Part shown: positions 1-5,816 of the stretch, one piece after another
Layout: each line of letters opens with the position of its first letter
Numbering within the stretch: position 1 is the stretch's first letter
NCBI GenBank assembly: GCA_024278035.1
Contig: JAJRUA010000127.1
Location: 1-6,107, forward strand
DNA length: 6,107 nt
Direction: 5' to 3'
Source of the DNA: Planctomycetota bacterium
GTDB lineage: Bacteria; Planctomycetota; Planctomycetia; Pirellulales; Lacipirellulaceae
Made by a program: the position numbers and the translations under genes
The notes under the pieces: generated by a model
The model's database searches: none
The model's input: the letters and a program-made list of their open reading frames with translations, nothing else
What the model was told of the DNA's origin: nothing

Positions 1-1172
1 AGTACAAAGTGATGGGCCTCGCCCCCTATGGCGAGCCGGAATACATCGACGAGTTCCGCAAGATCATTCGGCCCAAGGGGGACGTCTTTGAGCTGAACCT
101 TGATTATTTCACACACCATAAGCGGGGAATCAAGATGTCGTGGAACGACGGCGCTCCGATTGTCGAGCCGTTCCACAGTCCGCTACTTGAAAAAGTGCTC
201 GGCCCGGCACGCGACCCAAAAACTCCGATGACTCCCAAGCATGACAACATTGCGAAGAGTCTTCAGGTCGTCACCGAAGAGATTATCCTCCATCTGCTCA
301 ACCGGCTTCATGACAAGAGCGGCTCGAAGAATCTCTGCATGACGGGCGGCGTGGCGATGAACTCGGTTGCCAACGGGAAAATCACGCGGAACACCCCGTT
401 CGAGAACGTCTACCTGCCGGCAGGAGCGGCAGACAATGGCACATCGTTCGGGGCGGCATTCTACGTTTGGAACCGTGTGCTCGGCAATCCACGCACCTTT
501 GTGCAGAACCATGCTCTCTGGGGATGTGAGTCGAGTGACGACGAGTGCGCTGCCGCTGCCGAAGAGGCTGGCACACCCTACGACCGCCTTGCACAAGATG
601 AGTTGATCGACAAAACGGTCGATCTTCTTCTTGATGGTAAAGTCGTCGGATGGTTCCAAGGGCCGATGGAGTTTGGTGCCCGAGCGCTCGGCAACCGGAC
701 CTTGCTTGCCGACCCACGCCGAACCGACATGCGGGACATTATTAACCTGCGGATCAAGTTCCGCGAAAAGTTCCGTCCCTTTGCGCCGAGCATTCTCGAA
801 GAACAAGTTGGCGAATGGTTCGAGATCGACGAGCCGACGCCCTACATGGAAAAAGTCTTCCCGATTCGCCCCGAGAAACATGAAATTATTCCTGCGGTGA
901 CCCACGTCGATGGATCCGGGCGATTGCAGAGTGTGAACAAAGAGACGAATCCGCTCTACCATGCCCTGATTTCGCGTTTCTTTGAGCGGACGGGGGTGCC
1001 GATCGTTCTCAACACGTCGCTTAACGAAAACGAACCAATCGTCCGTACGCCTGCCGAAGCGATCTCTTGTTTCTTGCGGACCGACATGGATGCGATTGCC
1101 GTTGGTGGTTGCCTCATCGACCGCCACCGCGAAGATTTCCCCGAGAAGTACCGTAAGCGGGTGCAGGGGTAA
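1..1172 (+). CDS. NodU/CmcH-family carbamoyltransferase, C-terminal part (5' end outside window)
   Basis: The reading frame is open from the first complete codon at position 3 (Tyr-Lys-Val-Met-Gly-Leu-Ala-Pro-Tyr-Gly), a phrase normally internal in this family, so the start lies upstream; the GTG at 9 is not a real start. About 390 residues are visible against roughly 570-610 in full members. Counting the Val at 9 as residue 1, there is the end of the ASKHA-type (Kae1-like) domain with GGVAMN (113-118) and PAGAADNGTSFGAA (137-150). The C-terminal carbamoyltransferase domain follows, with MEFGARALGNRTLLADPR (220-237), FREKFRPFAPSILEE (251-265) and NTSLNENEPIVRTPAEA (335-351). Known members move a carbamoyl group from carbamoyl phosphate, through a carbamoyl-adenylate, onto a hydroxyl of a sugar, antibiotic or Nod factor. 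The substrate here cannot be read from sequence; a surface polysaccharide or secondary metabolite is only a guess. The N-terminal His-rich metal site is outside the window. The visible frame is intact. Confidence 0.93.
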   Translation, partial: YKVMGLAPYGEPEYIDEFRKIIRPKGDVFELNLDYFTHHKRGIKMSWNDGAPIVEPFHSPLLEKVLGPARDPKTPMTPKHDNIAKSLQVVTEEIILHLLNRLHDKSGSKNLCMTGGVAMNSVANGKITRNTPFENVYLPAGAADNGTSFGAAFYVWNRVLGNPRTFVQNHALWGCESSDDECAAAAEEAGTPYDRLAQDELIDKTVDLLLDGKVVGWFQGPMEFGARALGNRTLLADPRRTDMRDIINLRIKFREKFRPFAPSILEEQVGEWFEIDEPTPYMEKVFPIRPEKHEIIPAVTHVDGSGRLQSVNKETNPLYHALISRFFERTGVPIVLNTSLNENEPIVRTPAEAISCFLRTDMDAIAVGGCLIDRHREDFPEKYRKRVQG

Positions 1173-1240
1173 TCCTCACGTGTCCGTTCCGGGAAGCTTT
1201 CAATGGTAGTGCGAGCGTTGCTTGCTGCGGGATTTTCTCT

Positions 1241-1246
1241 GGAGGA
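1241..1246 (+). promoter_or_regulatory. Shine-Dalgarno site of the transposase remnant
   Basis: GGAGGA lies 8 bases before the ATG at 1255. It decides the start: the same frame is open back to 1222, but no ribosome site precedes that point, and family similarity begins with MEEREFPDKRL at 1255. Confidence 0.7.
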
Positions 1247-1254
1247 TCATCGAG

Positions 1255-1587
1255 ATGGAAGAGCGCGAGTTTCCCGATAAGCGTTTGAAAGCACGTTGGG
1301 GCAAAGTGCTGAGTCAGCTAGGCCAAAAGATCGGCGAAACATTGCCCGCGGCCTGCCAGGTCTGGGCAGCGACGAAAGCCGCTTATCGTTTCTTTGACAA
1401 CCGGCGCATTGATGAAAGCCTCATTCTAGCCGGCCACTTTGCGGCAACAAAGTCACGCATGCCAGCCGCCAAAGGACCGATTCTCATCCTGCACGATACG
1501 ACCGAGTTCAGTTTTCAGCGCGAACGGCCCGAAGTGATCAGCAAGACCCGTGTTCTGCCAAGTGCCAGAATCTCGGATCGACCTTGA
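1255..1587 (+). pseudogene. N-terminal remnant of an IS4-family, Tn5-type transposase
   Basis: This reads as 110 residues against roughly 400-480 in intact relatives. It contains the N-terminal DNA-binding region of Tn5-type transposases: FPDKRLKARWGKV (6-18), LPAACQVWAATKAAYRFFDN (30-49, the most typical stretch) and ILHDTTEFSFQRERPE (78-93). Asp81 in the DTT motif corresponds to the first catalytic Asp of the DDE triad. The expected continuation, with the second Asp and the Glu, is missing: similarity stops near SKTRVL (96-101) and a TGA follows nine codons later. It therefore cannot be catalytic. The start codon and ribosome site are intact, so a short DNA-binding peptide could still be made; such N-terminal fragments can inhibit transposition, but nothing here shows that this one does. 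It begins 82 bases after the carbamoyltransferase stop on the same strand. No terminal inverted repeats were found around it. Confidence 0.8.
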
Positions 1588-1727
1588 TTGAGAGAGCTTT
1601 TCCCTGATATTTACCGAAGCTTGTTAGTTCACCACAAGTTTGTCAAATGCAAGCGGAGGAACGGCGATGCCAGGGGCGGCAGCAAAGATATTTTTGTAAC
1701 TACTCAGCGGCTCAGCTTTTAGGCGAC
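1588..1727. other. Unassigned stretch between transposase remnant and PEP-CTERM gene
   Basis: This looks like scar sequence. The frame of the transposase remnant stays open for another 44 codons after its TGA, up to a TAG at 1720, and includes the readable stretch VHHKFVKCKRRNGDARGGSK. I do not recognise this peptide and it has no start codon with a ribosome site, so I do not call it a gene. CTCAGC occurs three times (1703, 1711, 1727). A weak CGGCT/AGCCG pairing (1708-1712 with 1730-1734) overlaps the stop codon of the minus-strand gene; it has no T-run and is not a convincing terminator. Confidence 0.4.
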
Positions 1728-2528
1728 TCAGCCGTTGCGACGAGCTCTTAGCGAAGCAGCGGCACCGATGAGGACGAGGGCCAGAGTCGTAGGCTCAGGG
1801 ATCACGTCGTCGGGGACCAAGTCACCACCAGGTATGATGGAAAGGTCTTTCTTGGCGATGAACGCAAGTGTGCCAACTTCGCTTGTGGCAACAAGTGTGT
1901 TGTTAAGGACGAACTCACCCGCTGTGACGCCCTCGGTGAATCCGGAATAGCCGTTGCCAACAAGAGCGGCACCCAGGTCCAAGAAAAGCCCAAGACTCCA
2001 CGGTTGGTTCAGGCCGGGGGAAGTGACCAAGTCTTCTGTTACAGAGGTGGAGCCCGAGACGGTGAAAGGCGTGATAGAAACACCATCGACTTCTGTCACC
2101 GTCACAGCAGCGTACAAACCATAGGCGACACTGGTAGCAGCGGTTCCGGCACCGAAGAGCGTGAAGTCGCCCCCTTCATCAATGATGAGCGAAGTAAGAC
2201 CGGCACCTGCAAGCAACTCAAAATCAAAGTTGAGCTGGCCGTCGGTAAGGTCCACCGTACTTCCGCCTGAAGAAGAACCGAACGCAGCAGGATCGAAGTC
2301 CAATTCGTTAACCGTGACTTCAGGAACGCCAAAAAGAGGGACAGGGTCCGTGACACTCGATTCGGTGACATCTTGATACTCGACAACTCCGCCACCGACG
2401 AAGTCGTCAAAGTCACCATAGTTGATAGGGGCAGCTTGAATGGGGGCAGCCACAAGGAGGGCGCACACCGCAGCCGCACTAAAAATTGCAGCCAAACTGA
2501 AAAAAGTAGCAATGGGGGGCGTCTTCAT
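1728..2528 (-). CDS. Exported PEP-CTERM sorting-domain protein, function unknown
   Basis: This is a 266-residue protein. Residues 1-33 form a signal peptide: Lys2, a hydrophobic run from about 8 to 29, then a likely cleavage after Gln-Ala or Ala-Ala near 32-33. The mature part is acidic, rich in Gly, Ser, Thr and Val, poor in Lys and without Cys, as expected for a secreted beta-rich domain. The end carries the tripartite PEP-CTERM signal: Pro-Glu-Pro at 244-246, a hydrophobic segment at about 248-260, and the basic tail RARRNG. In known systems this tail is processed by an exosortase (EpsH/XrtA type) during export, often with exopolysaccharide production. Neither an exosortase nor EPS genes are in this window. 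The central text (DPVPLFGVPEVTVNELDFDP, 61-80; TDGQLNFDFELL, 95-106) resembles planctomycete PEP-CTERM proteins of unknown role, from memory only. The ATG at 2528 is supported by AGGAG (2535-2539) six bases upstream. The gene is transcribed alone. Confidence 0.9.
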   Translation of the reverse strand: MKTPPIATFFSLAAIFSAAAVCALLVAAPIQAAPINYGDFDDFVGGGVVEYQDVTESSVTDPVPLFGVPEVTVNELDFDPAAFGSSSGGSTVDLTDGQLNFDFELLAGAGLTSLIIDEGGDFTLFGAGTAATSVAYGLYAAVTVTEVDGVSITPFTVSGSTSVTEDLVTSPGLNQPWSLGLFLDLGAALVGNGYSGFTEGVTAGEFVLNNTLVATSEVGTLAFIAKKDLSIIPGGDLVPDDVIPEPTTLALVLIGAAASLRARRNG

Positions 2529-2662
2529 TAGTCACTCCTAAAGCGCTAGGTCACCGATTTTCTGATTAATAACAATGATGCAGTGGTAATCACGGTGCCA
2601 CGCTGTCATGCGGGCGACTGAGCCTAAACCATCCCTTCGGCCAATTCCTTCCTTCACAGGTC

Positions 2663-2691
2663 ATATTAGACCGATTGCCGAATCATTGCAA
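2663..2691 (-). promoter_or_regulatory. Candidate sigma70-type promoter for the PEP-CTERM gene
   Basis: On the minus strand, TTGCAA (2686-2691) and TAATAT (2663-2668) are separated by exactly 17 bases. Each box matches the consensus at 4 of 6 positions. Transcription would start near 2656 and leave an untranslated leader of about 125 bases before the ATG. It is a weak match in an AT-richer stretch and could be chance. Confidence 0.3.
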
Positions 2692-2784
2692 CTTGTTTCC
2701 GCCAGAAAACCCCCTTATTTTGCGCAAACCTACCTTTGATTAGCGCATGCGATTGCTATAAGAAAGCTGAAGTTCCCGCTAGAT

Positions 2785-2808
2785 GGCAGGCGGGATATCC
2801 CGCCTGCC
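2785..2808. repeat. Perfect 24-base intergenic palindrome
   Basis: The half-site GGCAGGCGGGAT is followed immediately by its exact reverse complement, with GATATC at the centre and no spacer. It lies 28 bases left of the IS66-like relic and about 255 bases upstream of the PEP-CTERM start. It could be a dispersed extragenic palindrome, a protein-binding dyad, or a cruciform or hairpin limiting read-through. No T-run follows on either strand, so it is not a standard intrinsic terminator. Confidence 0.85.
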
Positions 2809-2835
2809 CTTAGGAATAGCCCTCAAACAAAATCT

Positions 2836-2857
2836 GTATCTTCTCAACCGCTAGCAG
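2836..2857 (+). repeat. Left terminal inverted repeat of the IS66-like relic
   Basis: It reads GTATCTTCTCAA, CC, GCTAGCAG from the outer edge inward. The stop codon of the transposase fragment (2844-2846 on the minus strand) lies inside this repeat, as happens in compact insertion sequences. It pairs with 3398-3419. Confidence 0.75.
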
Positions 2858-3371
2858 CATGTTGAATTGCTTTGGCGAGGGCGGGCATCTCGAATTGGCG
2901 TCGGATCCGGTCGCTGGAGTAGGCGTAGATGCCGTGCAGCTTGGCGGTTTGTACGATCGTCGTGAAGATATCCATTGCGCGGGCACCGCGAGCGCTGCGG
3001 CTGTGCAGGCTCACATCGCGACGACGCGCGCTCACACGGGCTTGAAGCTCCGACGCATTGTTGCGCAAAGGAACTTCCGGAACGGAAAGCACGGTCGACA
3101 ACGAGTCTTTCTTTGCCGCCGTTTTCGCAATGCGCGCATCGAGTGCGTCGTAGCCCGTTCGGGTTGAAAACAGCTCGTCGAATTCTTGCCGCAATGTTTT
3201 CGCCAACCCCTCAGCCGGACCATCGCGATAACGATGGAGCGATTGGTAGTAGTCCCAGTAGCGATCCAAAAACGAATCGAGGCGATTCTTATGACGTGGC
3301 GCTACGGGCAGGACAGAAGGCTCTCGATCTCTTGCAGCAGCTCTCGGGAGGATGAACGGCTCGTACCCCAA
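2844..3371 (-). pseudogene. C-terminal remnant of an IS66-like transposase
   Basis: The frame is open for 175 codons from a TTG with no clear ribosome site; the true N-terminus is absent. From about residue 26 it reads like the C-terminal part of an IS66-like DDE transposase common in planctomycetes: RLDSFLDRYWDYYQ (30-43), YRDGPAEGLAKTLRQEFDEL (48-67), TGYDALDARIAKT (72-84), VPEVPLRNNASELQARVSAR (98-117), RDVSLHSRSARGARAMD (118-134) and FTTIVQTAK (136-144). Glu108 in NNASE is the likely third catalytic residue of the DDE triad; both catalytic Asp residues are missing. LHGIYAYSSDRIRRQF (145-160) looks slightly worn next to the usual 'YAYI.DR' wording. Residues 1-25 do not look like the family and probably reflect sequence joined by an internal deletion. 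Minus-strand TATAAT at 3371-3376 may be a leftover promoter box. Confidence 0.75.
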
Positions 3372-3397
3372 TTATACGCAATCAACCAACCGGAGGA

Positions 3398-3419
3398 CTG
3401 CTAGCTATTGAGAAGATAC
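3398..3419 (-). repeat. Right terminal inverted repeat of the IS66-like relic
   Basis: Read on the minus strand it is GTATCTTCTCAA, TA, GCTAGCAG. It differs from the left end only at the two central bases. Similarity stops abruptly on both sides, which sets the element edge at 3419. Confidence 0.75.
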
Positions 3420-3574
3420 CAAAAATCGTATAATCGTCTGCGATTTAGACGGGTGACGAGCGATCATTTCCTCGGTCAAGTCAAACGGCATGCAACGTTT
3501 ATCCCGCAGGAAAGTCGCCGTACGACCACACCGATTTCATACCGGGGTGTGAACGGTTACGATAAATGGGTGAC
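3420..3574. other. Gap between the IS66-like relic and the 3' end of dnaK
   Basis: These 155 bases hold no gene. They contain the right-hand flank of the insertion (3420-3427), a weak AT-rich dyad (AAATCG 3423-3428 with CGATTT 3441-3446) and a hairpin just after dnaK (3527-3551). Confidence 0.5.
3527..3551 (-). terminator. Possible hairpin after dnaK
   Basis: CACACC (3527-3532) pairs with GGTGTG (3546-3551) around a 13-base loop, 24 bases downstream of the dnaK stop. No T-run follows on the minus strand, so as an intrinsic terminator it is weak. It may instead only protect the mRNA end, or be chance. Confidence 0.2.
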
Positions 3575-5485
3575 CTAGCTCTCCTTCACTTCAAACTCTG
3601 CGTCCACCACGTCGTCATCCGCCGTGGCGGTTTCACCAGGGGCGGCCCCTTCGGCAGCTCCGTCGCCCGCGTCTTCGGCAGCCGCTTTGTACATCGCTTC
3701 GGACATGGCGTGCGACGCTTGCTCCAAAGCGTCCGTTGCGCTTTTGATCGCGGCGGTGTCTTCGCCCTTGGCCGCTTCGCGTACCTTGGCGATCGCCTCT
3801 TCGATCGGGCCGCGGTCGTCGTCGGAGACCTTGTCGTCTTGCTCCTTGAGCGTTTTCTCGACTTGGTAGGCGAGCGACTCACCCGCGTTGCGGGCTTGGA
3901 TCAGTTCGAGCTTCTTCTTGTCGGCTTCGGCATTCGCCTCGCCATCTTTCTGCATCCGCTCGATCTCTTCTTCCGACAGGCCGGAGGACTGTTCGATTGT
4001 AACGGTCTGCTCGACGCCCGTGCCAAGGTCTTTGGCCGCGACGCTGAGAATGCCGTTAGCGTCGAGGTCAAACTTGACTTCGATCTGCGGAACACCACGC
4101 GGTGCGGGTGGGATGCCTTCCAGGTTGAACTGGCCGAGGAGCCGGTTGTCTTGCACGAGGGGCCGCTCGCCTTGGAAGACGCGTACCGTGACCGCCGACT
4201 GATTGTCGTCTGCCGTGCTGAAGACTTGCTTCCGCTCGGCGGGGATCGTCGTGTTGCGATCGACCAGCTTGGTCATCGCTCCGCCAAGCGTTTCGATGCC
4301 GAGCGACAGCGGAGTCACGTCGAGCAACAAAATATCTTGCACGTCGCCCGAGAGAACGCCACCCTGGATCGCGGCACCAATGGCGACGACTTCGTCTGGG
4401 TTGACCCCCTTGTGAGGCGGCTTGCCGAAAATCTCGGTAACCAGTTCTTGCACTTTGGGGATGCGGGTTGAACCACCGACGAGCACCACTTCGTCAATTT
4501 TCGACGGATCAAGCTTCGCATCTTCGAGTGCCTTGAGAACGGGCGTACGAACGCGGTCGAACAGGTCGTCGCACAGCTTCTCAAAATCGATCCGAGTGAT
4601 CGTCATTTGCAAGTGCTTCGGCCCGCTGGCGTCGGCAGTGATGAACGGCAAGTTCAAGTCGGTCGACTGAGCGGAGCTAAGCTCCTTCTTCGCCTTCTCA
4701 CACGCTTCGAGCAAACGCTGGAGCGCCATCGTGTCCTTGCGAAGGTCGATCCCCTGCTCCTTTTGGAACTCGTCGGCAACGTAGTTGATGAGCTTTTGAT
4801 CGAAGTCGTCACCACCAAGGTGCGTATCGCCGTTGGTCGAAATCACTCGAAAGACGCCATCGGCCACTTCGAGAATCGACACGTCAAACGTACCGCCGCC
4901 CAGGTCGAAGACGCAGATGGTCTCTTGGCCTTTTTTGTCGAGGCCGTAGGCAAGCGACGCTGCGGTCGGCTCGTTGATGATGCGTGCGACTTCGAGACCG
5001 GCGATCTGGCCTGCGTCTTTGGTTGCTTGGCGCTGGGCGTCGTTGAAGTAGGCGGGGACGGTAATCACGGCCTTGTTCACTTTATGGCCAAGGTACGCCT
5101 CGGCAGACTCCTTGAGCTTGCGGAGTGTTTTGGCGGAGACTTCTGAAGGGGTCATCTCCTCTTCGCCCACTTTGACCTTTACGTAGTCTTCGTTGCCACC
5201 TGTGATTTCGTAGGGCACCATCTTCTCTTCGCCGCCCACTTCATTATGGCGACGCCCCATGAACCGCTTAACGGAGTAGACGGTCTTGGTGGGGTTGGTG
5301 ACGGCTTGGCGACGAGCGGGCTCGCCGACGAGGACTTCGCCCTTGTCGGTGAACGCCACGACGGAAGGGGTGAGGCGATTTCCCTCAGGATTGGGAATCA
5401 CCTTCGCCTCGTTCCCTTCCATGACGGCCACCACCGAGTTGGTCGTGCCGAGGTCGATGCCGATGATTTTTTCTCCAGCAGCCAT
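3575..5485 (-). CDS. dnaK: Molecular chaperone DnaK (Hsp70)
   Basis: A complete cytosolic Hsp70 of 636 residues (E. coli has 638). It uses ATP hydrolysis to bind and release unfolded segments, working with DnaJ and GrpE, neither of which is in this window. The ATPase domain spans about 5-380, with phosphate loop 1 [10 protein letters not shown] (8-17), the second signature [11 protein letters not shown] (193-203, including Thr199, the E. coli autophosphorylation position) and the third signature [13 protein letters not shown] (334-346). The segment around 77-100 matches the insert of Gram-negative DnaKs. The allosteric linker and start of the substrate domain read [15 protein letters not shown] (384-398). 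A helical lid follows, then an Ala/Gly/Asp-rich tail ending [14 protein letters not shown], close to the conserved bacterial tail. The ATG is fixed by AAGGAG (5492-5497) six bases upstream. TATAAA (5513-5518) may be the -10 box, but no good -35 is present. I see no CIRCE (HrcA) element and no sigma32-type promoter. The gene has no same-strand partner in the window. Confidence 0.99.
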   Translation of the reverse strand: MAAGEKIIGIDLGTTNSVVAVMEGNEAKVIPNPEGNRLTPSVVAFTDKGEVLVGEPARRQAVTNPTKTVYSVKRFMGRRHNEVGGEEKMVPYEITGGNEDYVKVKVGEEEMTPSEVSAKTLRKLKESAEAYLGHKVNKAVITVPAYFNDAQRQATKDAGQIAGLEVARIINEPTAASLAYGLDKKGQETICVFDLGGGTFDVSILEVADGVFRVISTNGDTHLGGDDFDQKLINYVADEFQKEQGIDLRKDTMALQRLLEACEKAKKELSSAQSTDLNLPFITADASGPKHLQMTITRIDFEKLCDDLFDRVRTPVLKALEDAKLDPSKIDEVVLVGGSTRIPKVQELVTEIFGKPPHKGVNPDEVVAIGAAIQGGVLSGDVQDILLLDVTPLSLGIETLGGAMTKLVDRNTTIPAERKQVFSTADDNQSAVTVRVFQGERPLVQDNRLLGQFNLEGIPPAPRGVPQIEVKFDLDANGILSVAAKDLGTGVEQTVTIEQSSGLSEEEIERMQKDGEANAEADKKKLELIQARNAGESLAYQVEKTLKEQDDKVSDDDRGPIEEAIAKVREAAKGEDTAAIKSATDALEQASHAMSEAMYKAAAEDAGDGAAEGAAPGETATADDDVVDAEFEVKES

Positions 5486-5562
5486 AATCTGCTCCTTATT
5501 GAGGGACGTTCTTTTATATTGGAGTGAGAGAGCGGTCGCAGGAGCTGATCGCTCTGTACATA

Positions 5563-5584
5563 CGGGTATTTGCAGTCATACCCG
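5563..5584. promoter_or_regulatory. Dyad CGGGTAT-N8-ATACCCG upstream of dnaK
   Basis: Two perfect 7-base arms (5563-5569 and 5578-5584) are separated by 8 bases. It lies 45 bases upstream of the possible dnaK -10 box and 78 bases before the dnaK start. Its geometry fits a dimeric regulator site or an RNA hairpin. It is not CIRCE, which has 9-base arms of TTAGCACTC type with a 9-base spacer. Confidence 0.4.
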
Positions 5585-5594
5585 AAGCAAAGGC

Positions 5595-5610
5595 CGTGCC
5601 GACGGGCACG
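5595..5610. repeat. Small GC-rich hairpin CGTGCC-GACG-GGCACG
   Basis: Six perfectly paired bases close a 4-base loop. It sits between the two larger dyads of the dnaK/pheA region. No T-run follows on either strand. It might be part of a folded leader; the role is unknown. Confidence 0.3.
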
Positions 5611-5623
5611 AATCGACGGGAAC

Positions 5624-5652
5624 TTGACACAAGCCCTTGTGTGAGCAACACT
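5624..5652 (+). promoter_or_regulatory. Candidate pheA promoter box with overlapping operator-like dyad
   Basis: A consensus -35 TTGACA (5624-5629) runs into the palindrome ACACAAG-CC-CTTGTGT (5627-5642, 7-base arms). The -10 expected 17 bases on (AACACT, 5647-5652) is poor, so the promoter call is weak. A dyad placed between the -35 and -10 boxes is the classic position for a repressor. The leader to the pheA ATG would be about 155 bases. Confidence 0.3.
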
Positions 5653-5750
5653 TGCGACGATGCGGTTTTGTCCGAACCGATCCCAACGGCTGCCAAAACG
5701 TCAGCCTTGCTGCGGTTGCTAGCCATGAGGGCCCCAGGCGAGTTGTCATT

Positions 5751-5769
5751 TTGGCAGTCGCCAGTTTTT
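5751..5769 (+). terminator. Possible mini-terminator or attenuator before pheA
   Basis: TTGGC-AGTC-GCCAG (5751-5764, four Watson-Crick pairs plus a T-G pair) is followed directly by five Ts (5765-5769), 47 bases before the pheA ATG. The shape is that of an intrinsic terminator, but the stem is short. I see no leader peptide rich in Phe codons, so attenuation is only a possibility. Confidence 0.2.
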
Positions 5770-5816
5770 GGAGCTGTACGGAACCTGAGCCCTCCTAACT
5801 GTTTACGAGCGTTTTG

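Larger units (their letters stand above)
2529..2835. other. Intergenic region upstream of the PEP-CTERM gene
   Basis: These 307 bases hold no gene that I can support. They contain the ribosome site of the PEP-CTERM gene (2535-2539), a candidate promoter (2663-2691), a perfect 24-base palindrome (2785-2808) and the left flank of the IS66-like relic (2828-2835). Short frames on either strand lack ribosome sites and recognisable protein sequence. Confidence 0.5.
2836..3419 (-). mobile_element. Internally deleted IS66-like insertion element (584 bases, both ends present)
   Basis: Two ends in inverted orientation bound the transposase fragment: 2836-2857 and 3398-3419 match at 20 of 22 positions. 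Outside them lie similar flanks, CAAAATC (2828-2834) and CAAAAATC (3420-3427). This fits a target duplication of about 8 bases, the size IS66 elements make, with one A gained or lost since insertion. IS66 ends normally begin GTAA while these begin GTAT, so the family name is by protein resemblance only. Intact relatives should be well over 1.5 kb, so most of the transposase and any accessory genes are gone. With both ends kept, it could be moved by a complete relative elsewhere in the genome; the window does not show one. Confidence 0.7.
5486..5816. other. Divergent dnaK/pheA control region
   Basis: These 331 bases separate two genes facing away from each other, so both promoters should be here. 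A frame open on the + strand (5524-5817, 97 codons) overlaps the pheA start by TGATG, and one on the minus strand (5514-5906) overlaps pheA; neither has recognisable protein sequence or a convincing ribosome site. What stands out is dyad symmetry: 5563-5584, 5595-5610, 5627-5642, and a small hairpin with a T-run at 5751-5769. Confidence 0.6.

Noticed and set aside
183..1127. A 314-codon open frame on the minus strand opposite the carbamoyltransferase
   Set aside because: It is a shadow of a strongly conserved plus-strand coding sequence; its translation shows no family motifs and has no ribosome site.
1708..1734. A hairpin at the PEP-CTERM gene's 3' end as a terminator
   Set aside because: Only five continuous pairs, it overlaps the stop codon, and it lacks a T-run on the minus strand.
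1722..2624. Near-identical 12-mers GGCGACTCAGCC (1722) and GGCGACTGAGCC (2613) flanking the PEP-CTERM gene, considered as a sign of a mobile unit
   Set aside because: An 11 of 12 match over 900 bases is expected by chance, and no transposase-type ends surround them.
3408..3434. An outward promoter at the right end of the IS66-like relic (TTGAGA, 15 bases, TATAAT) pointing toward the dnaK 3' end
   Set aside because: The 15-base spacing is poor and there is no plus-strand gene downstream; it would only give antisense RNA.
3566..4471. A 301-codon open frame on the plus strand opposite dnaK
   Set aside because: dnaK is unmistakable over this span; long antisense frames are common opposite GC-rich genes and this one has no recognisable content.
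4607..5146. A 179-codon plus-strand frame opposite the N-terminal half of dnaK
   Set aside because: Same reason: antisense shadow within the conserved ATPase domain.
5486..5816. A CIRCE/HrcA operator or sigma32 promoter upstream of dnaK
   Set aside because: I looked for the TTAGCACTC/GAGTGCTAA arms and CTTGAA/CCCCAT-type boxes and found neither.
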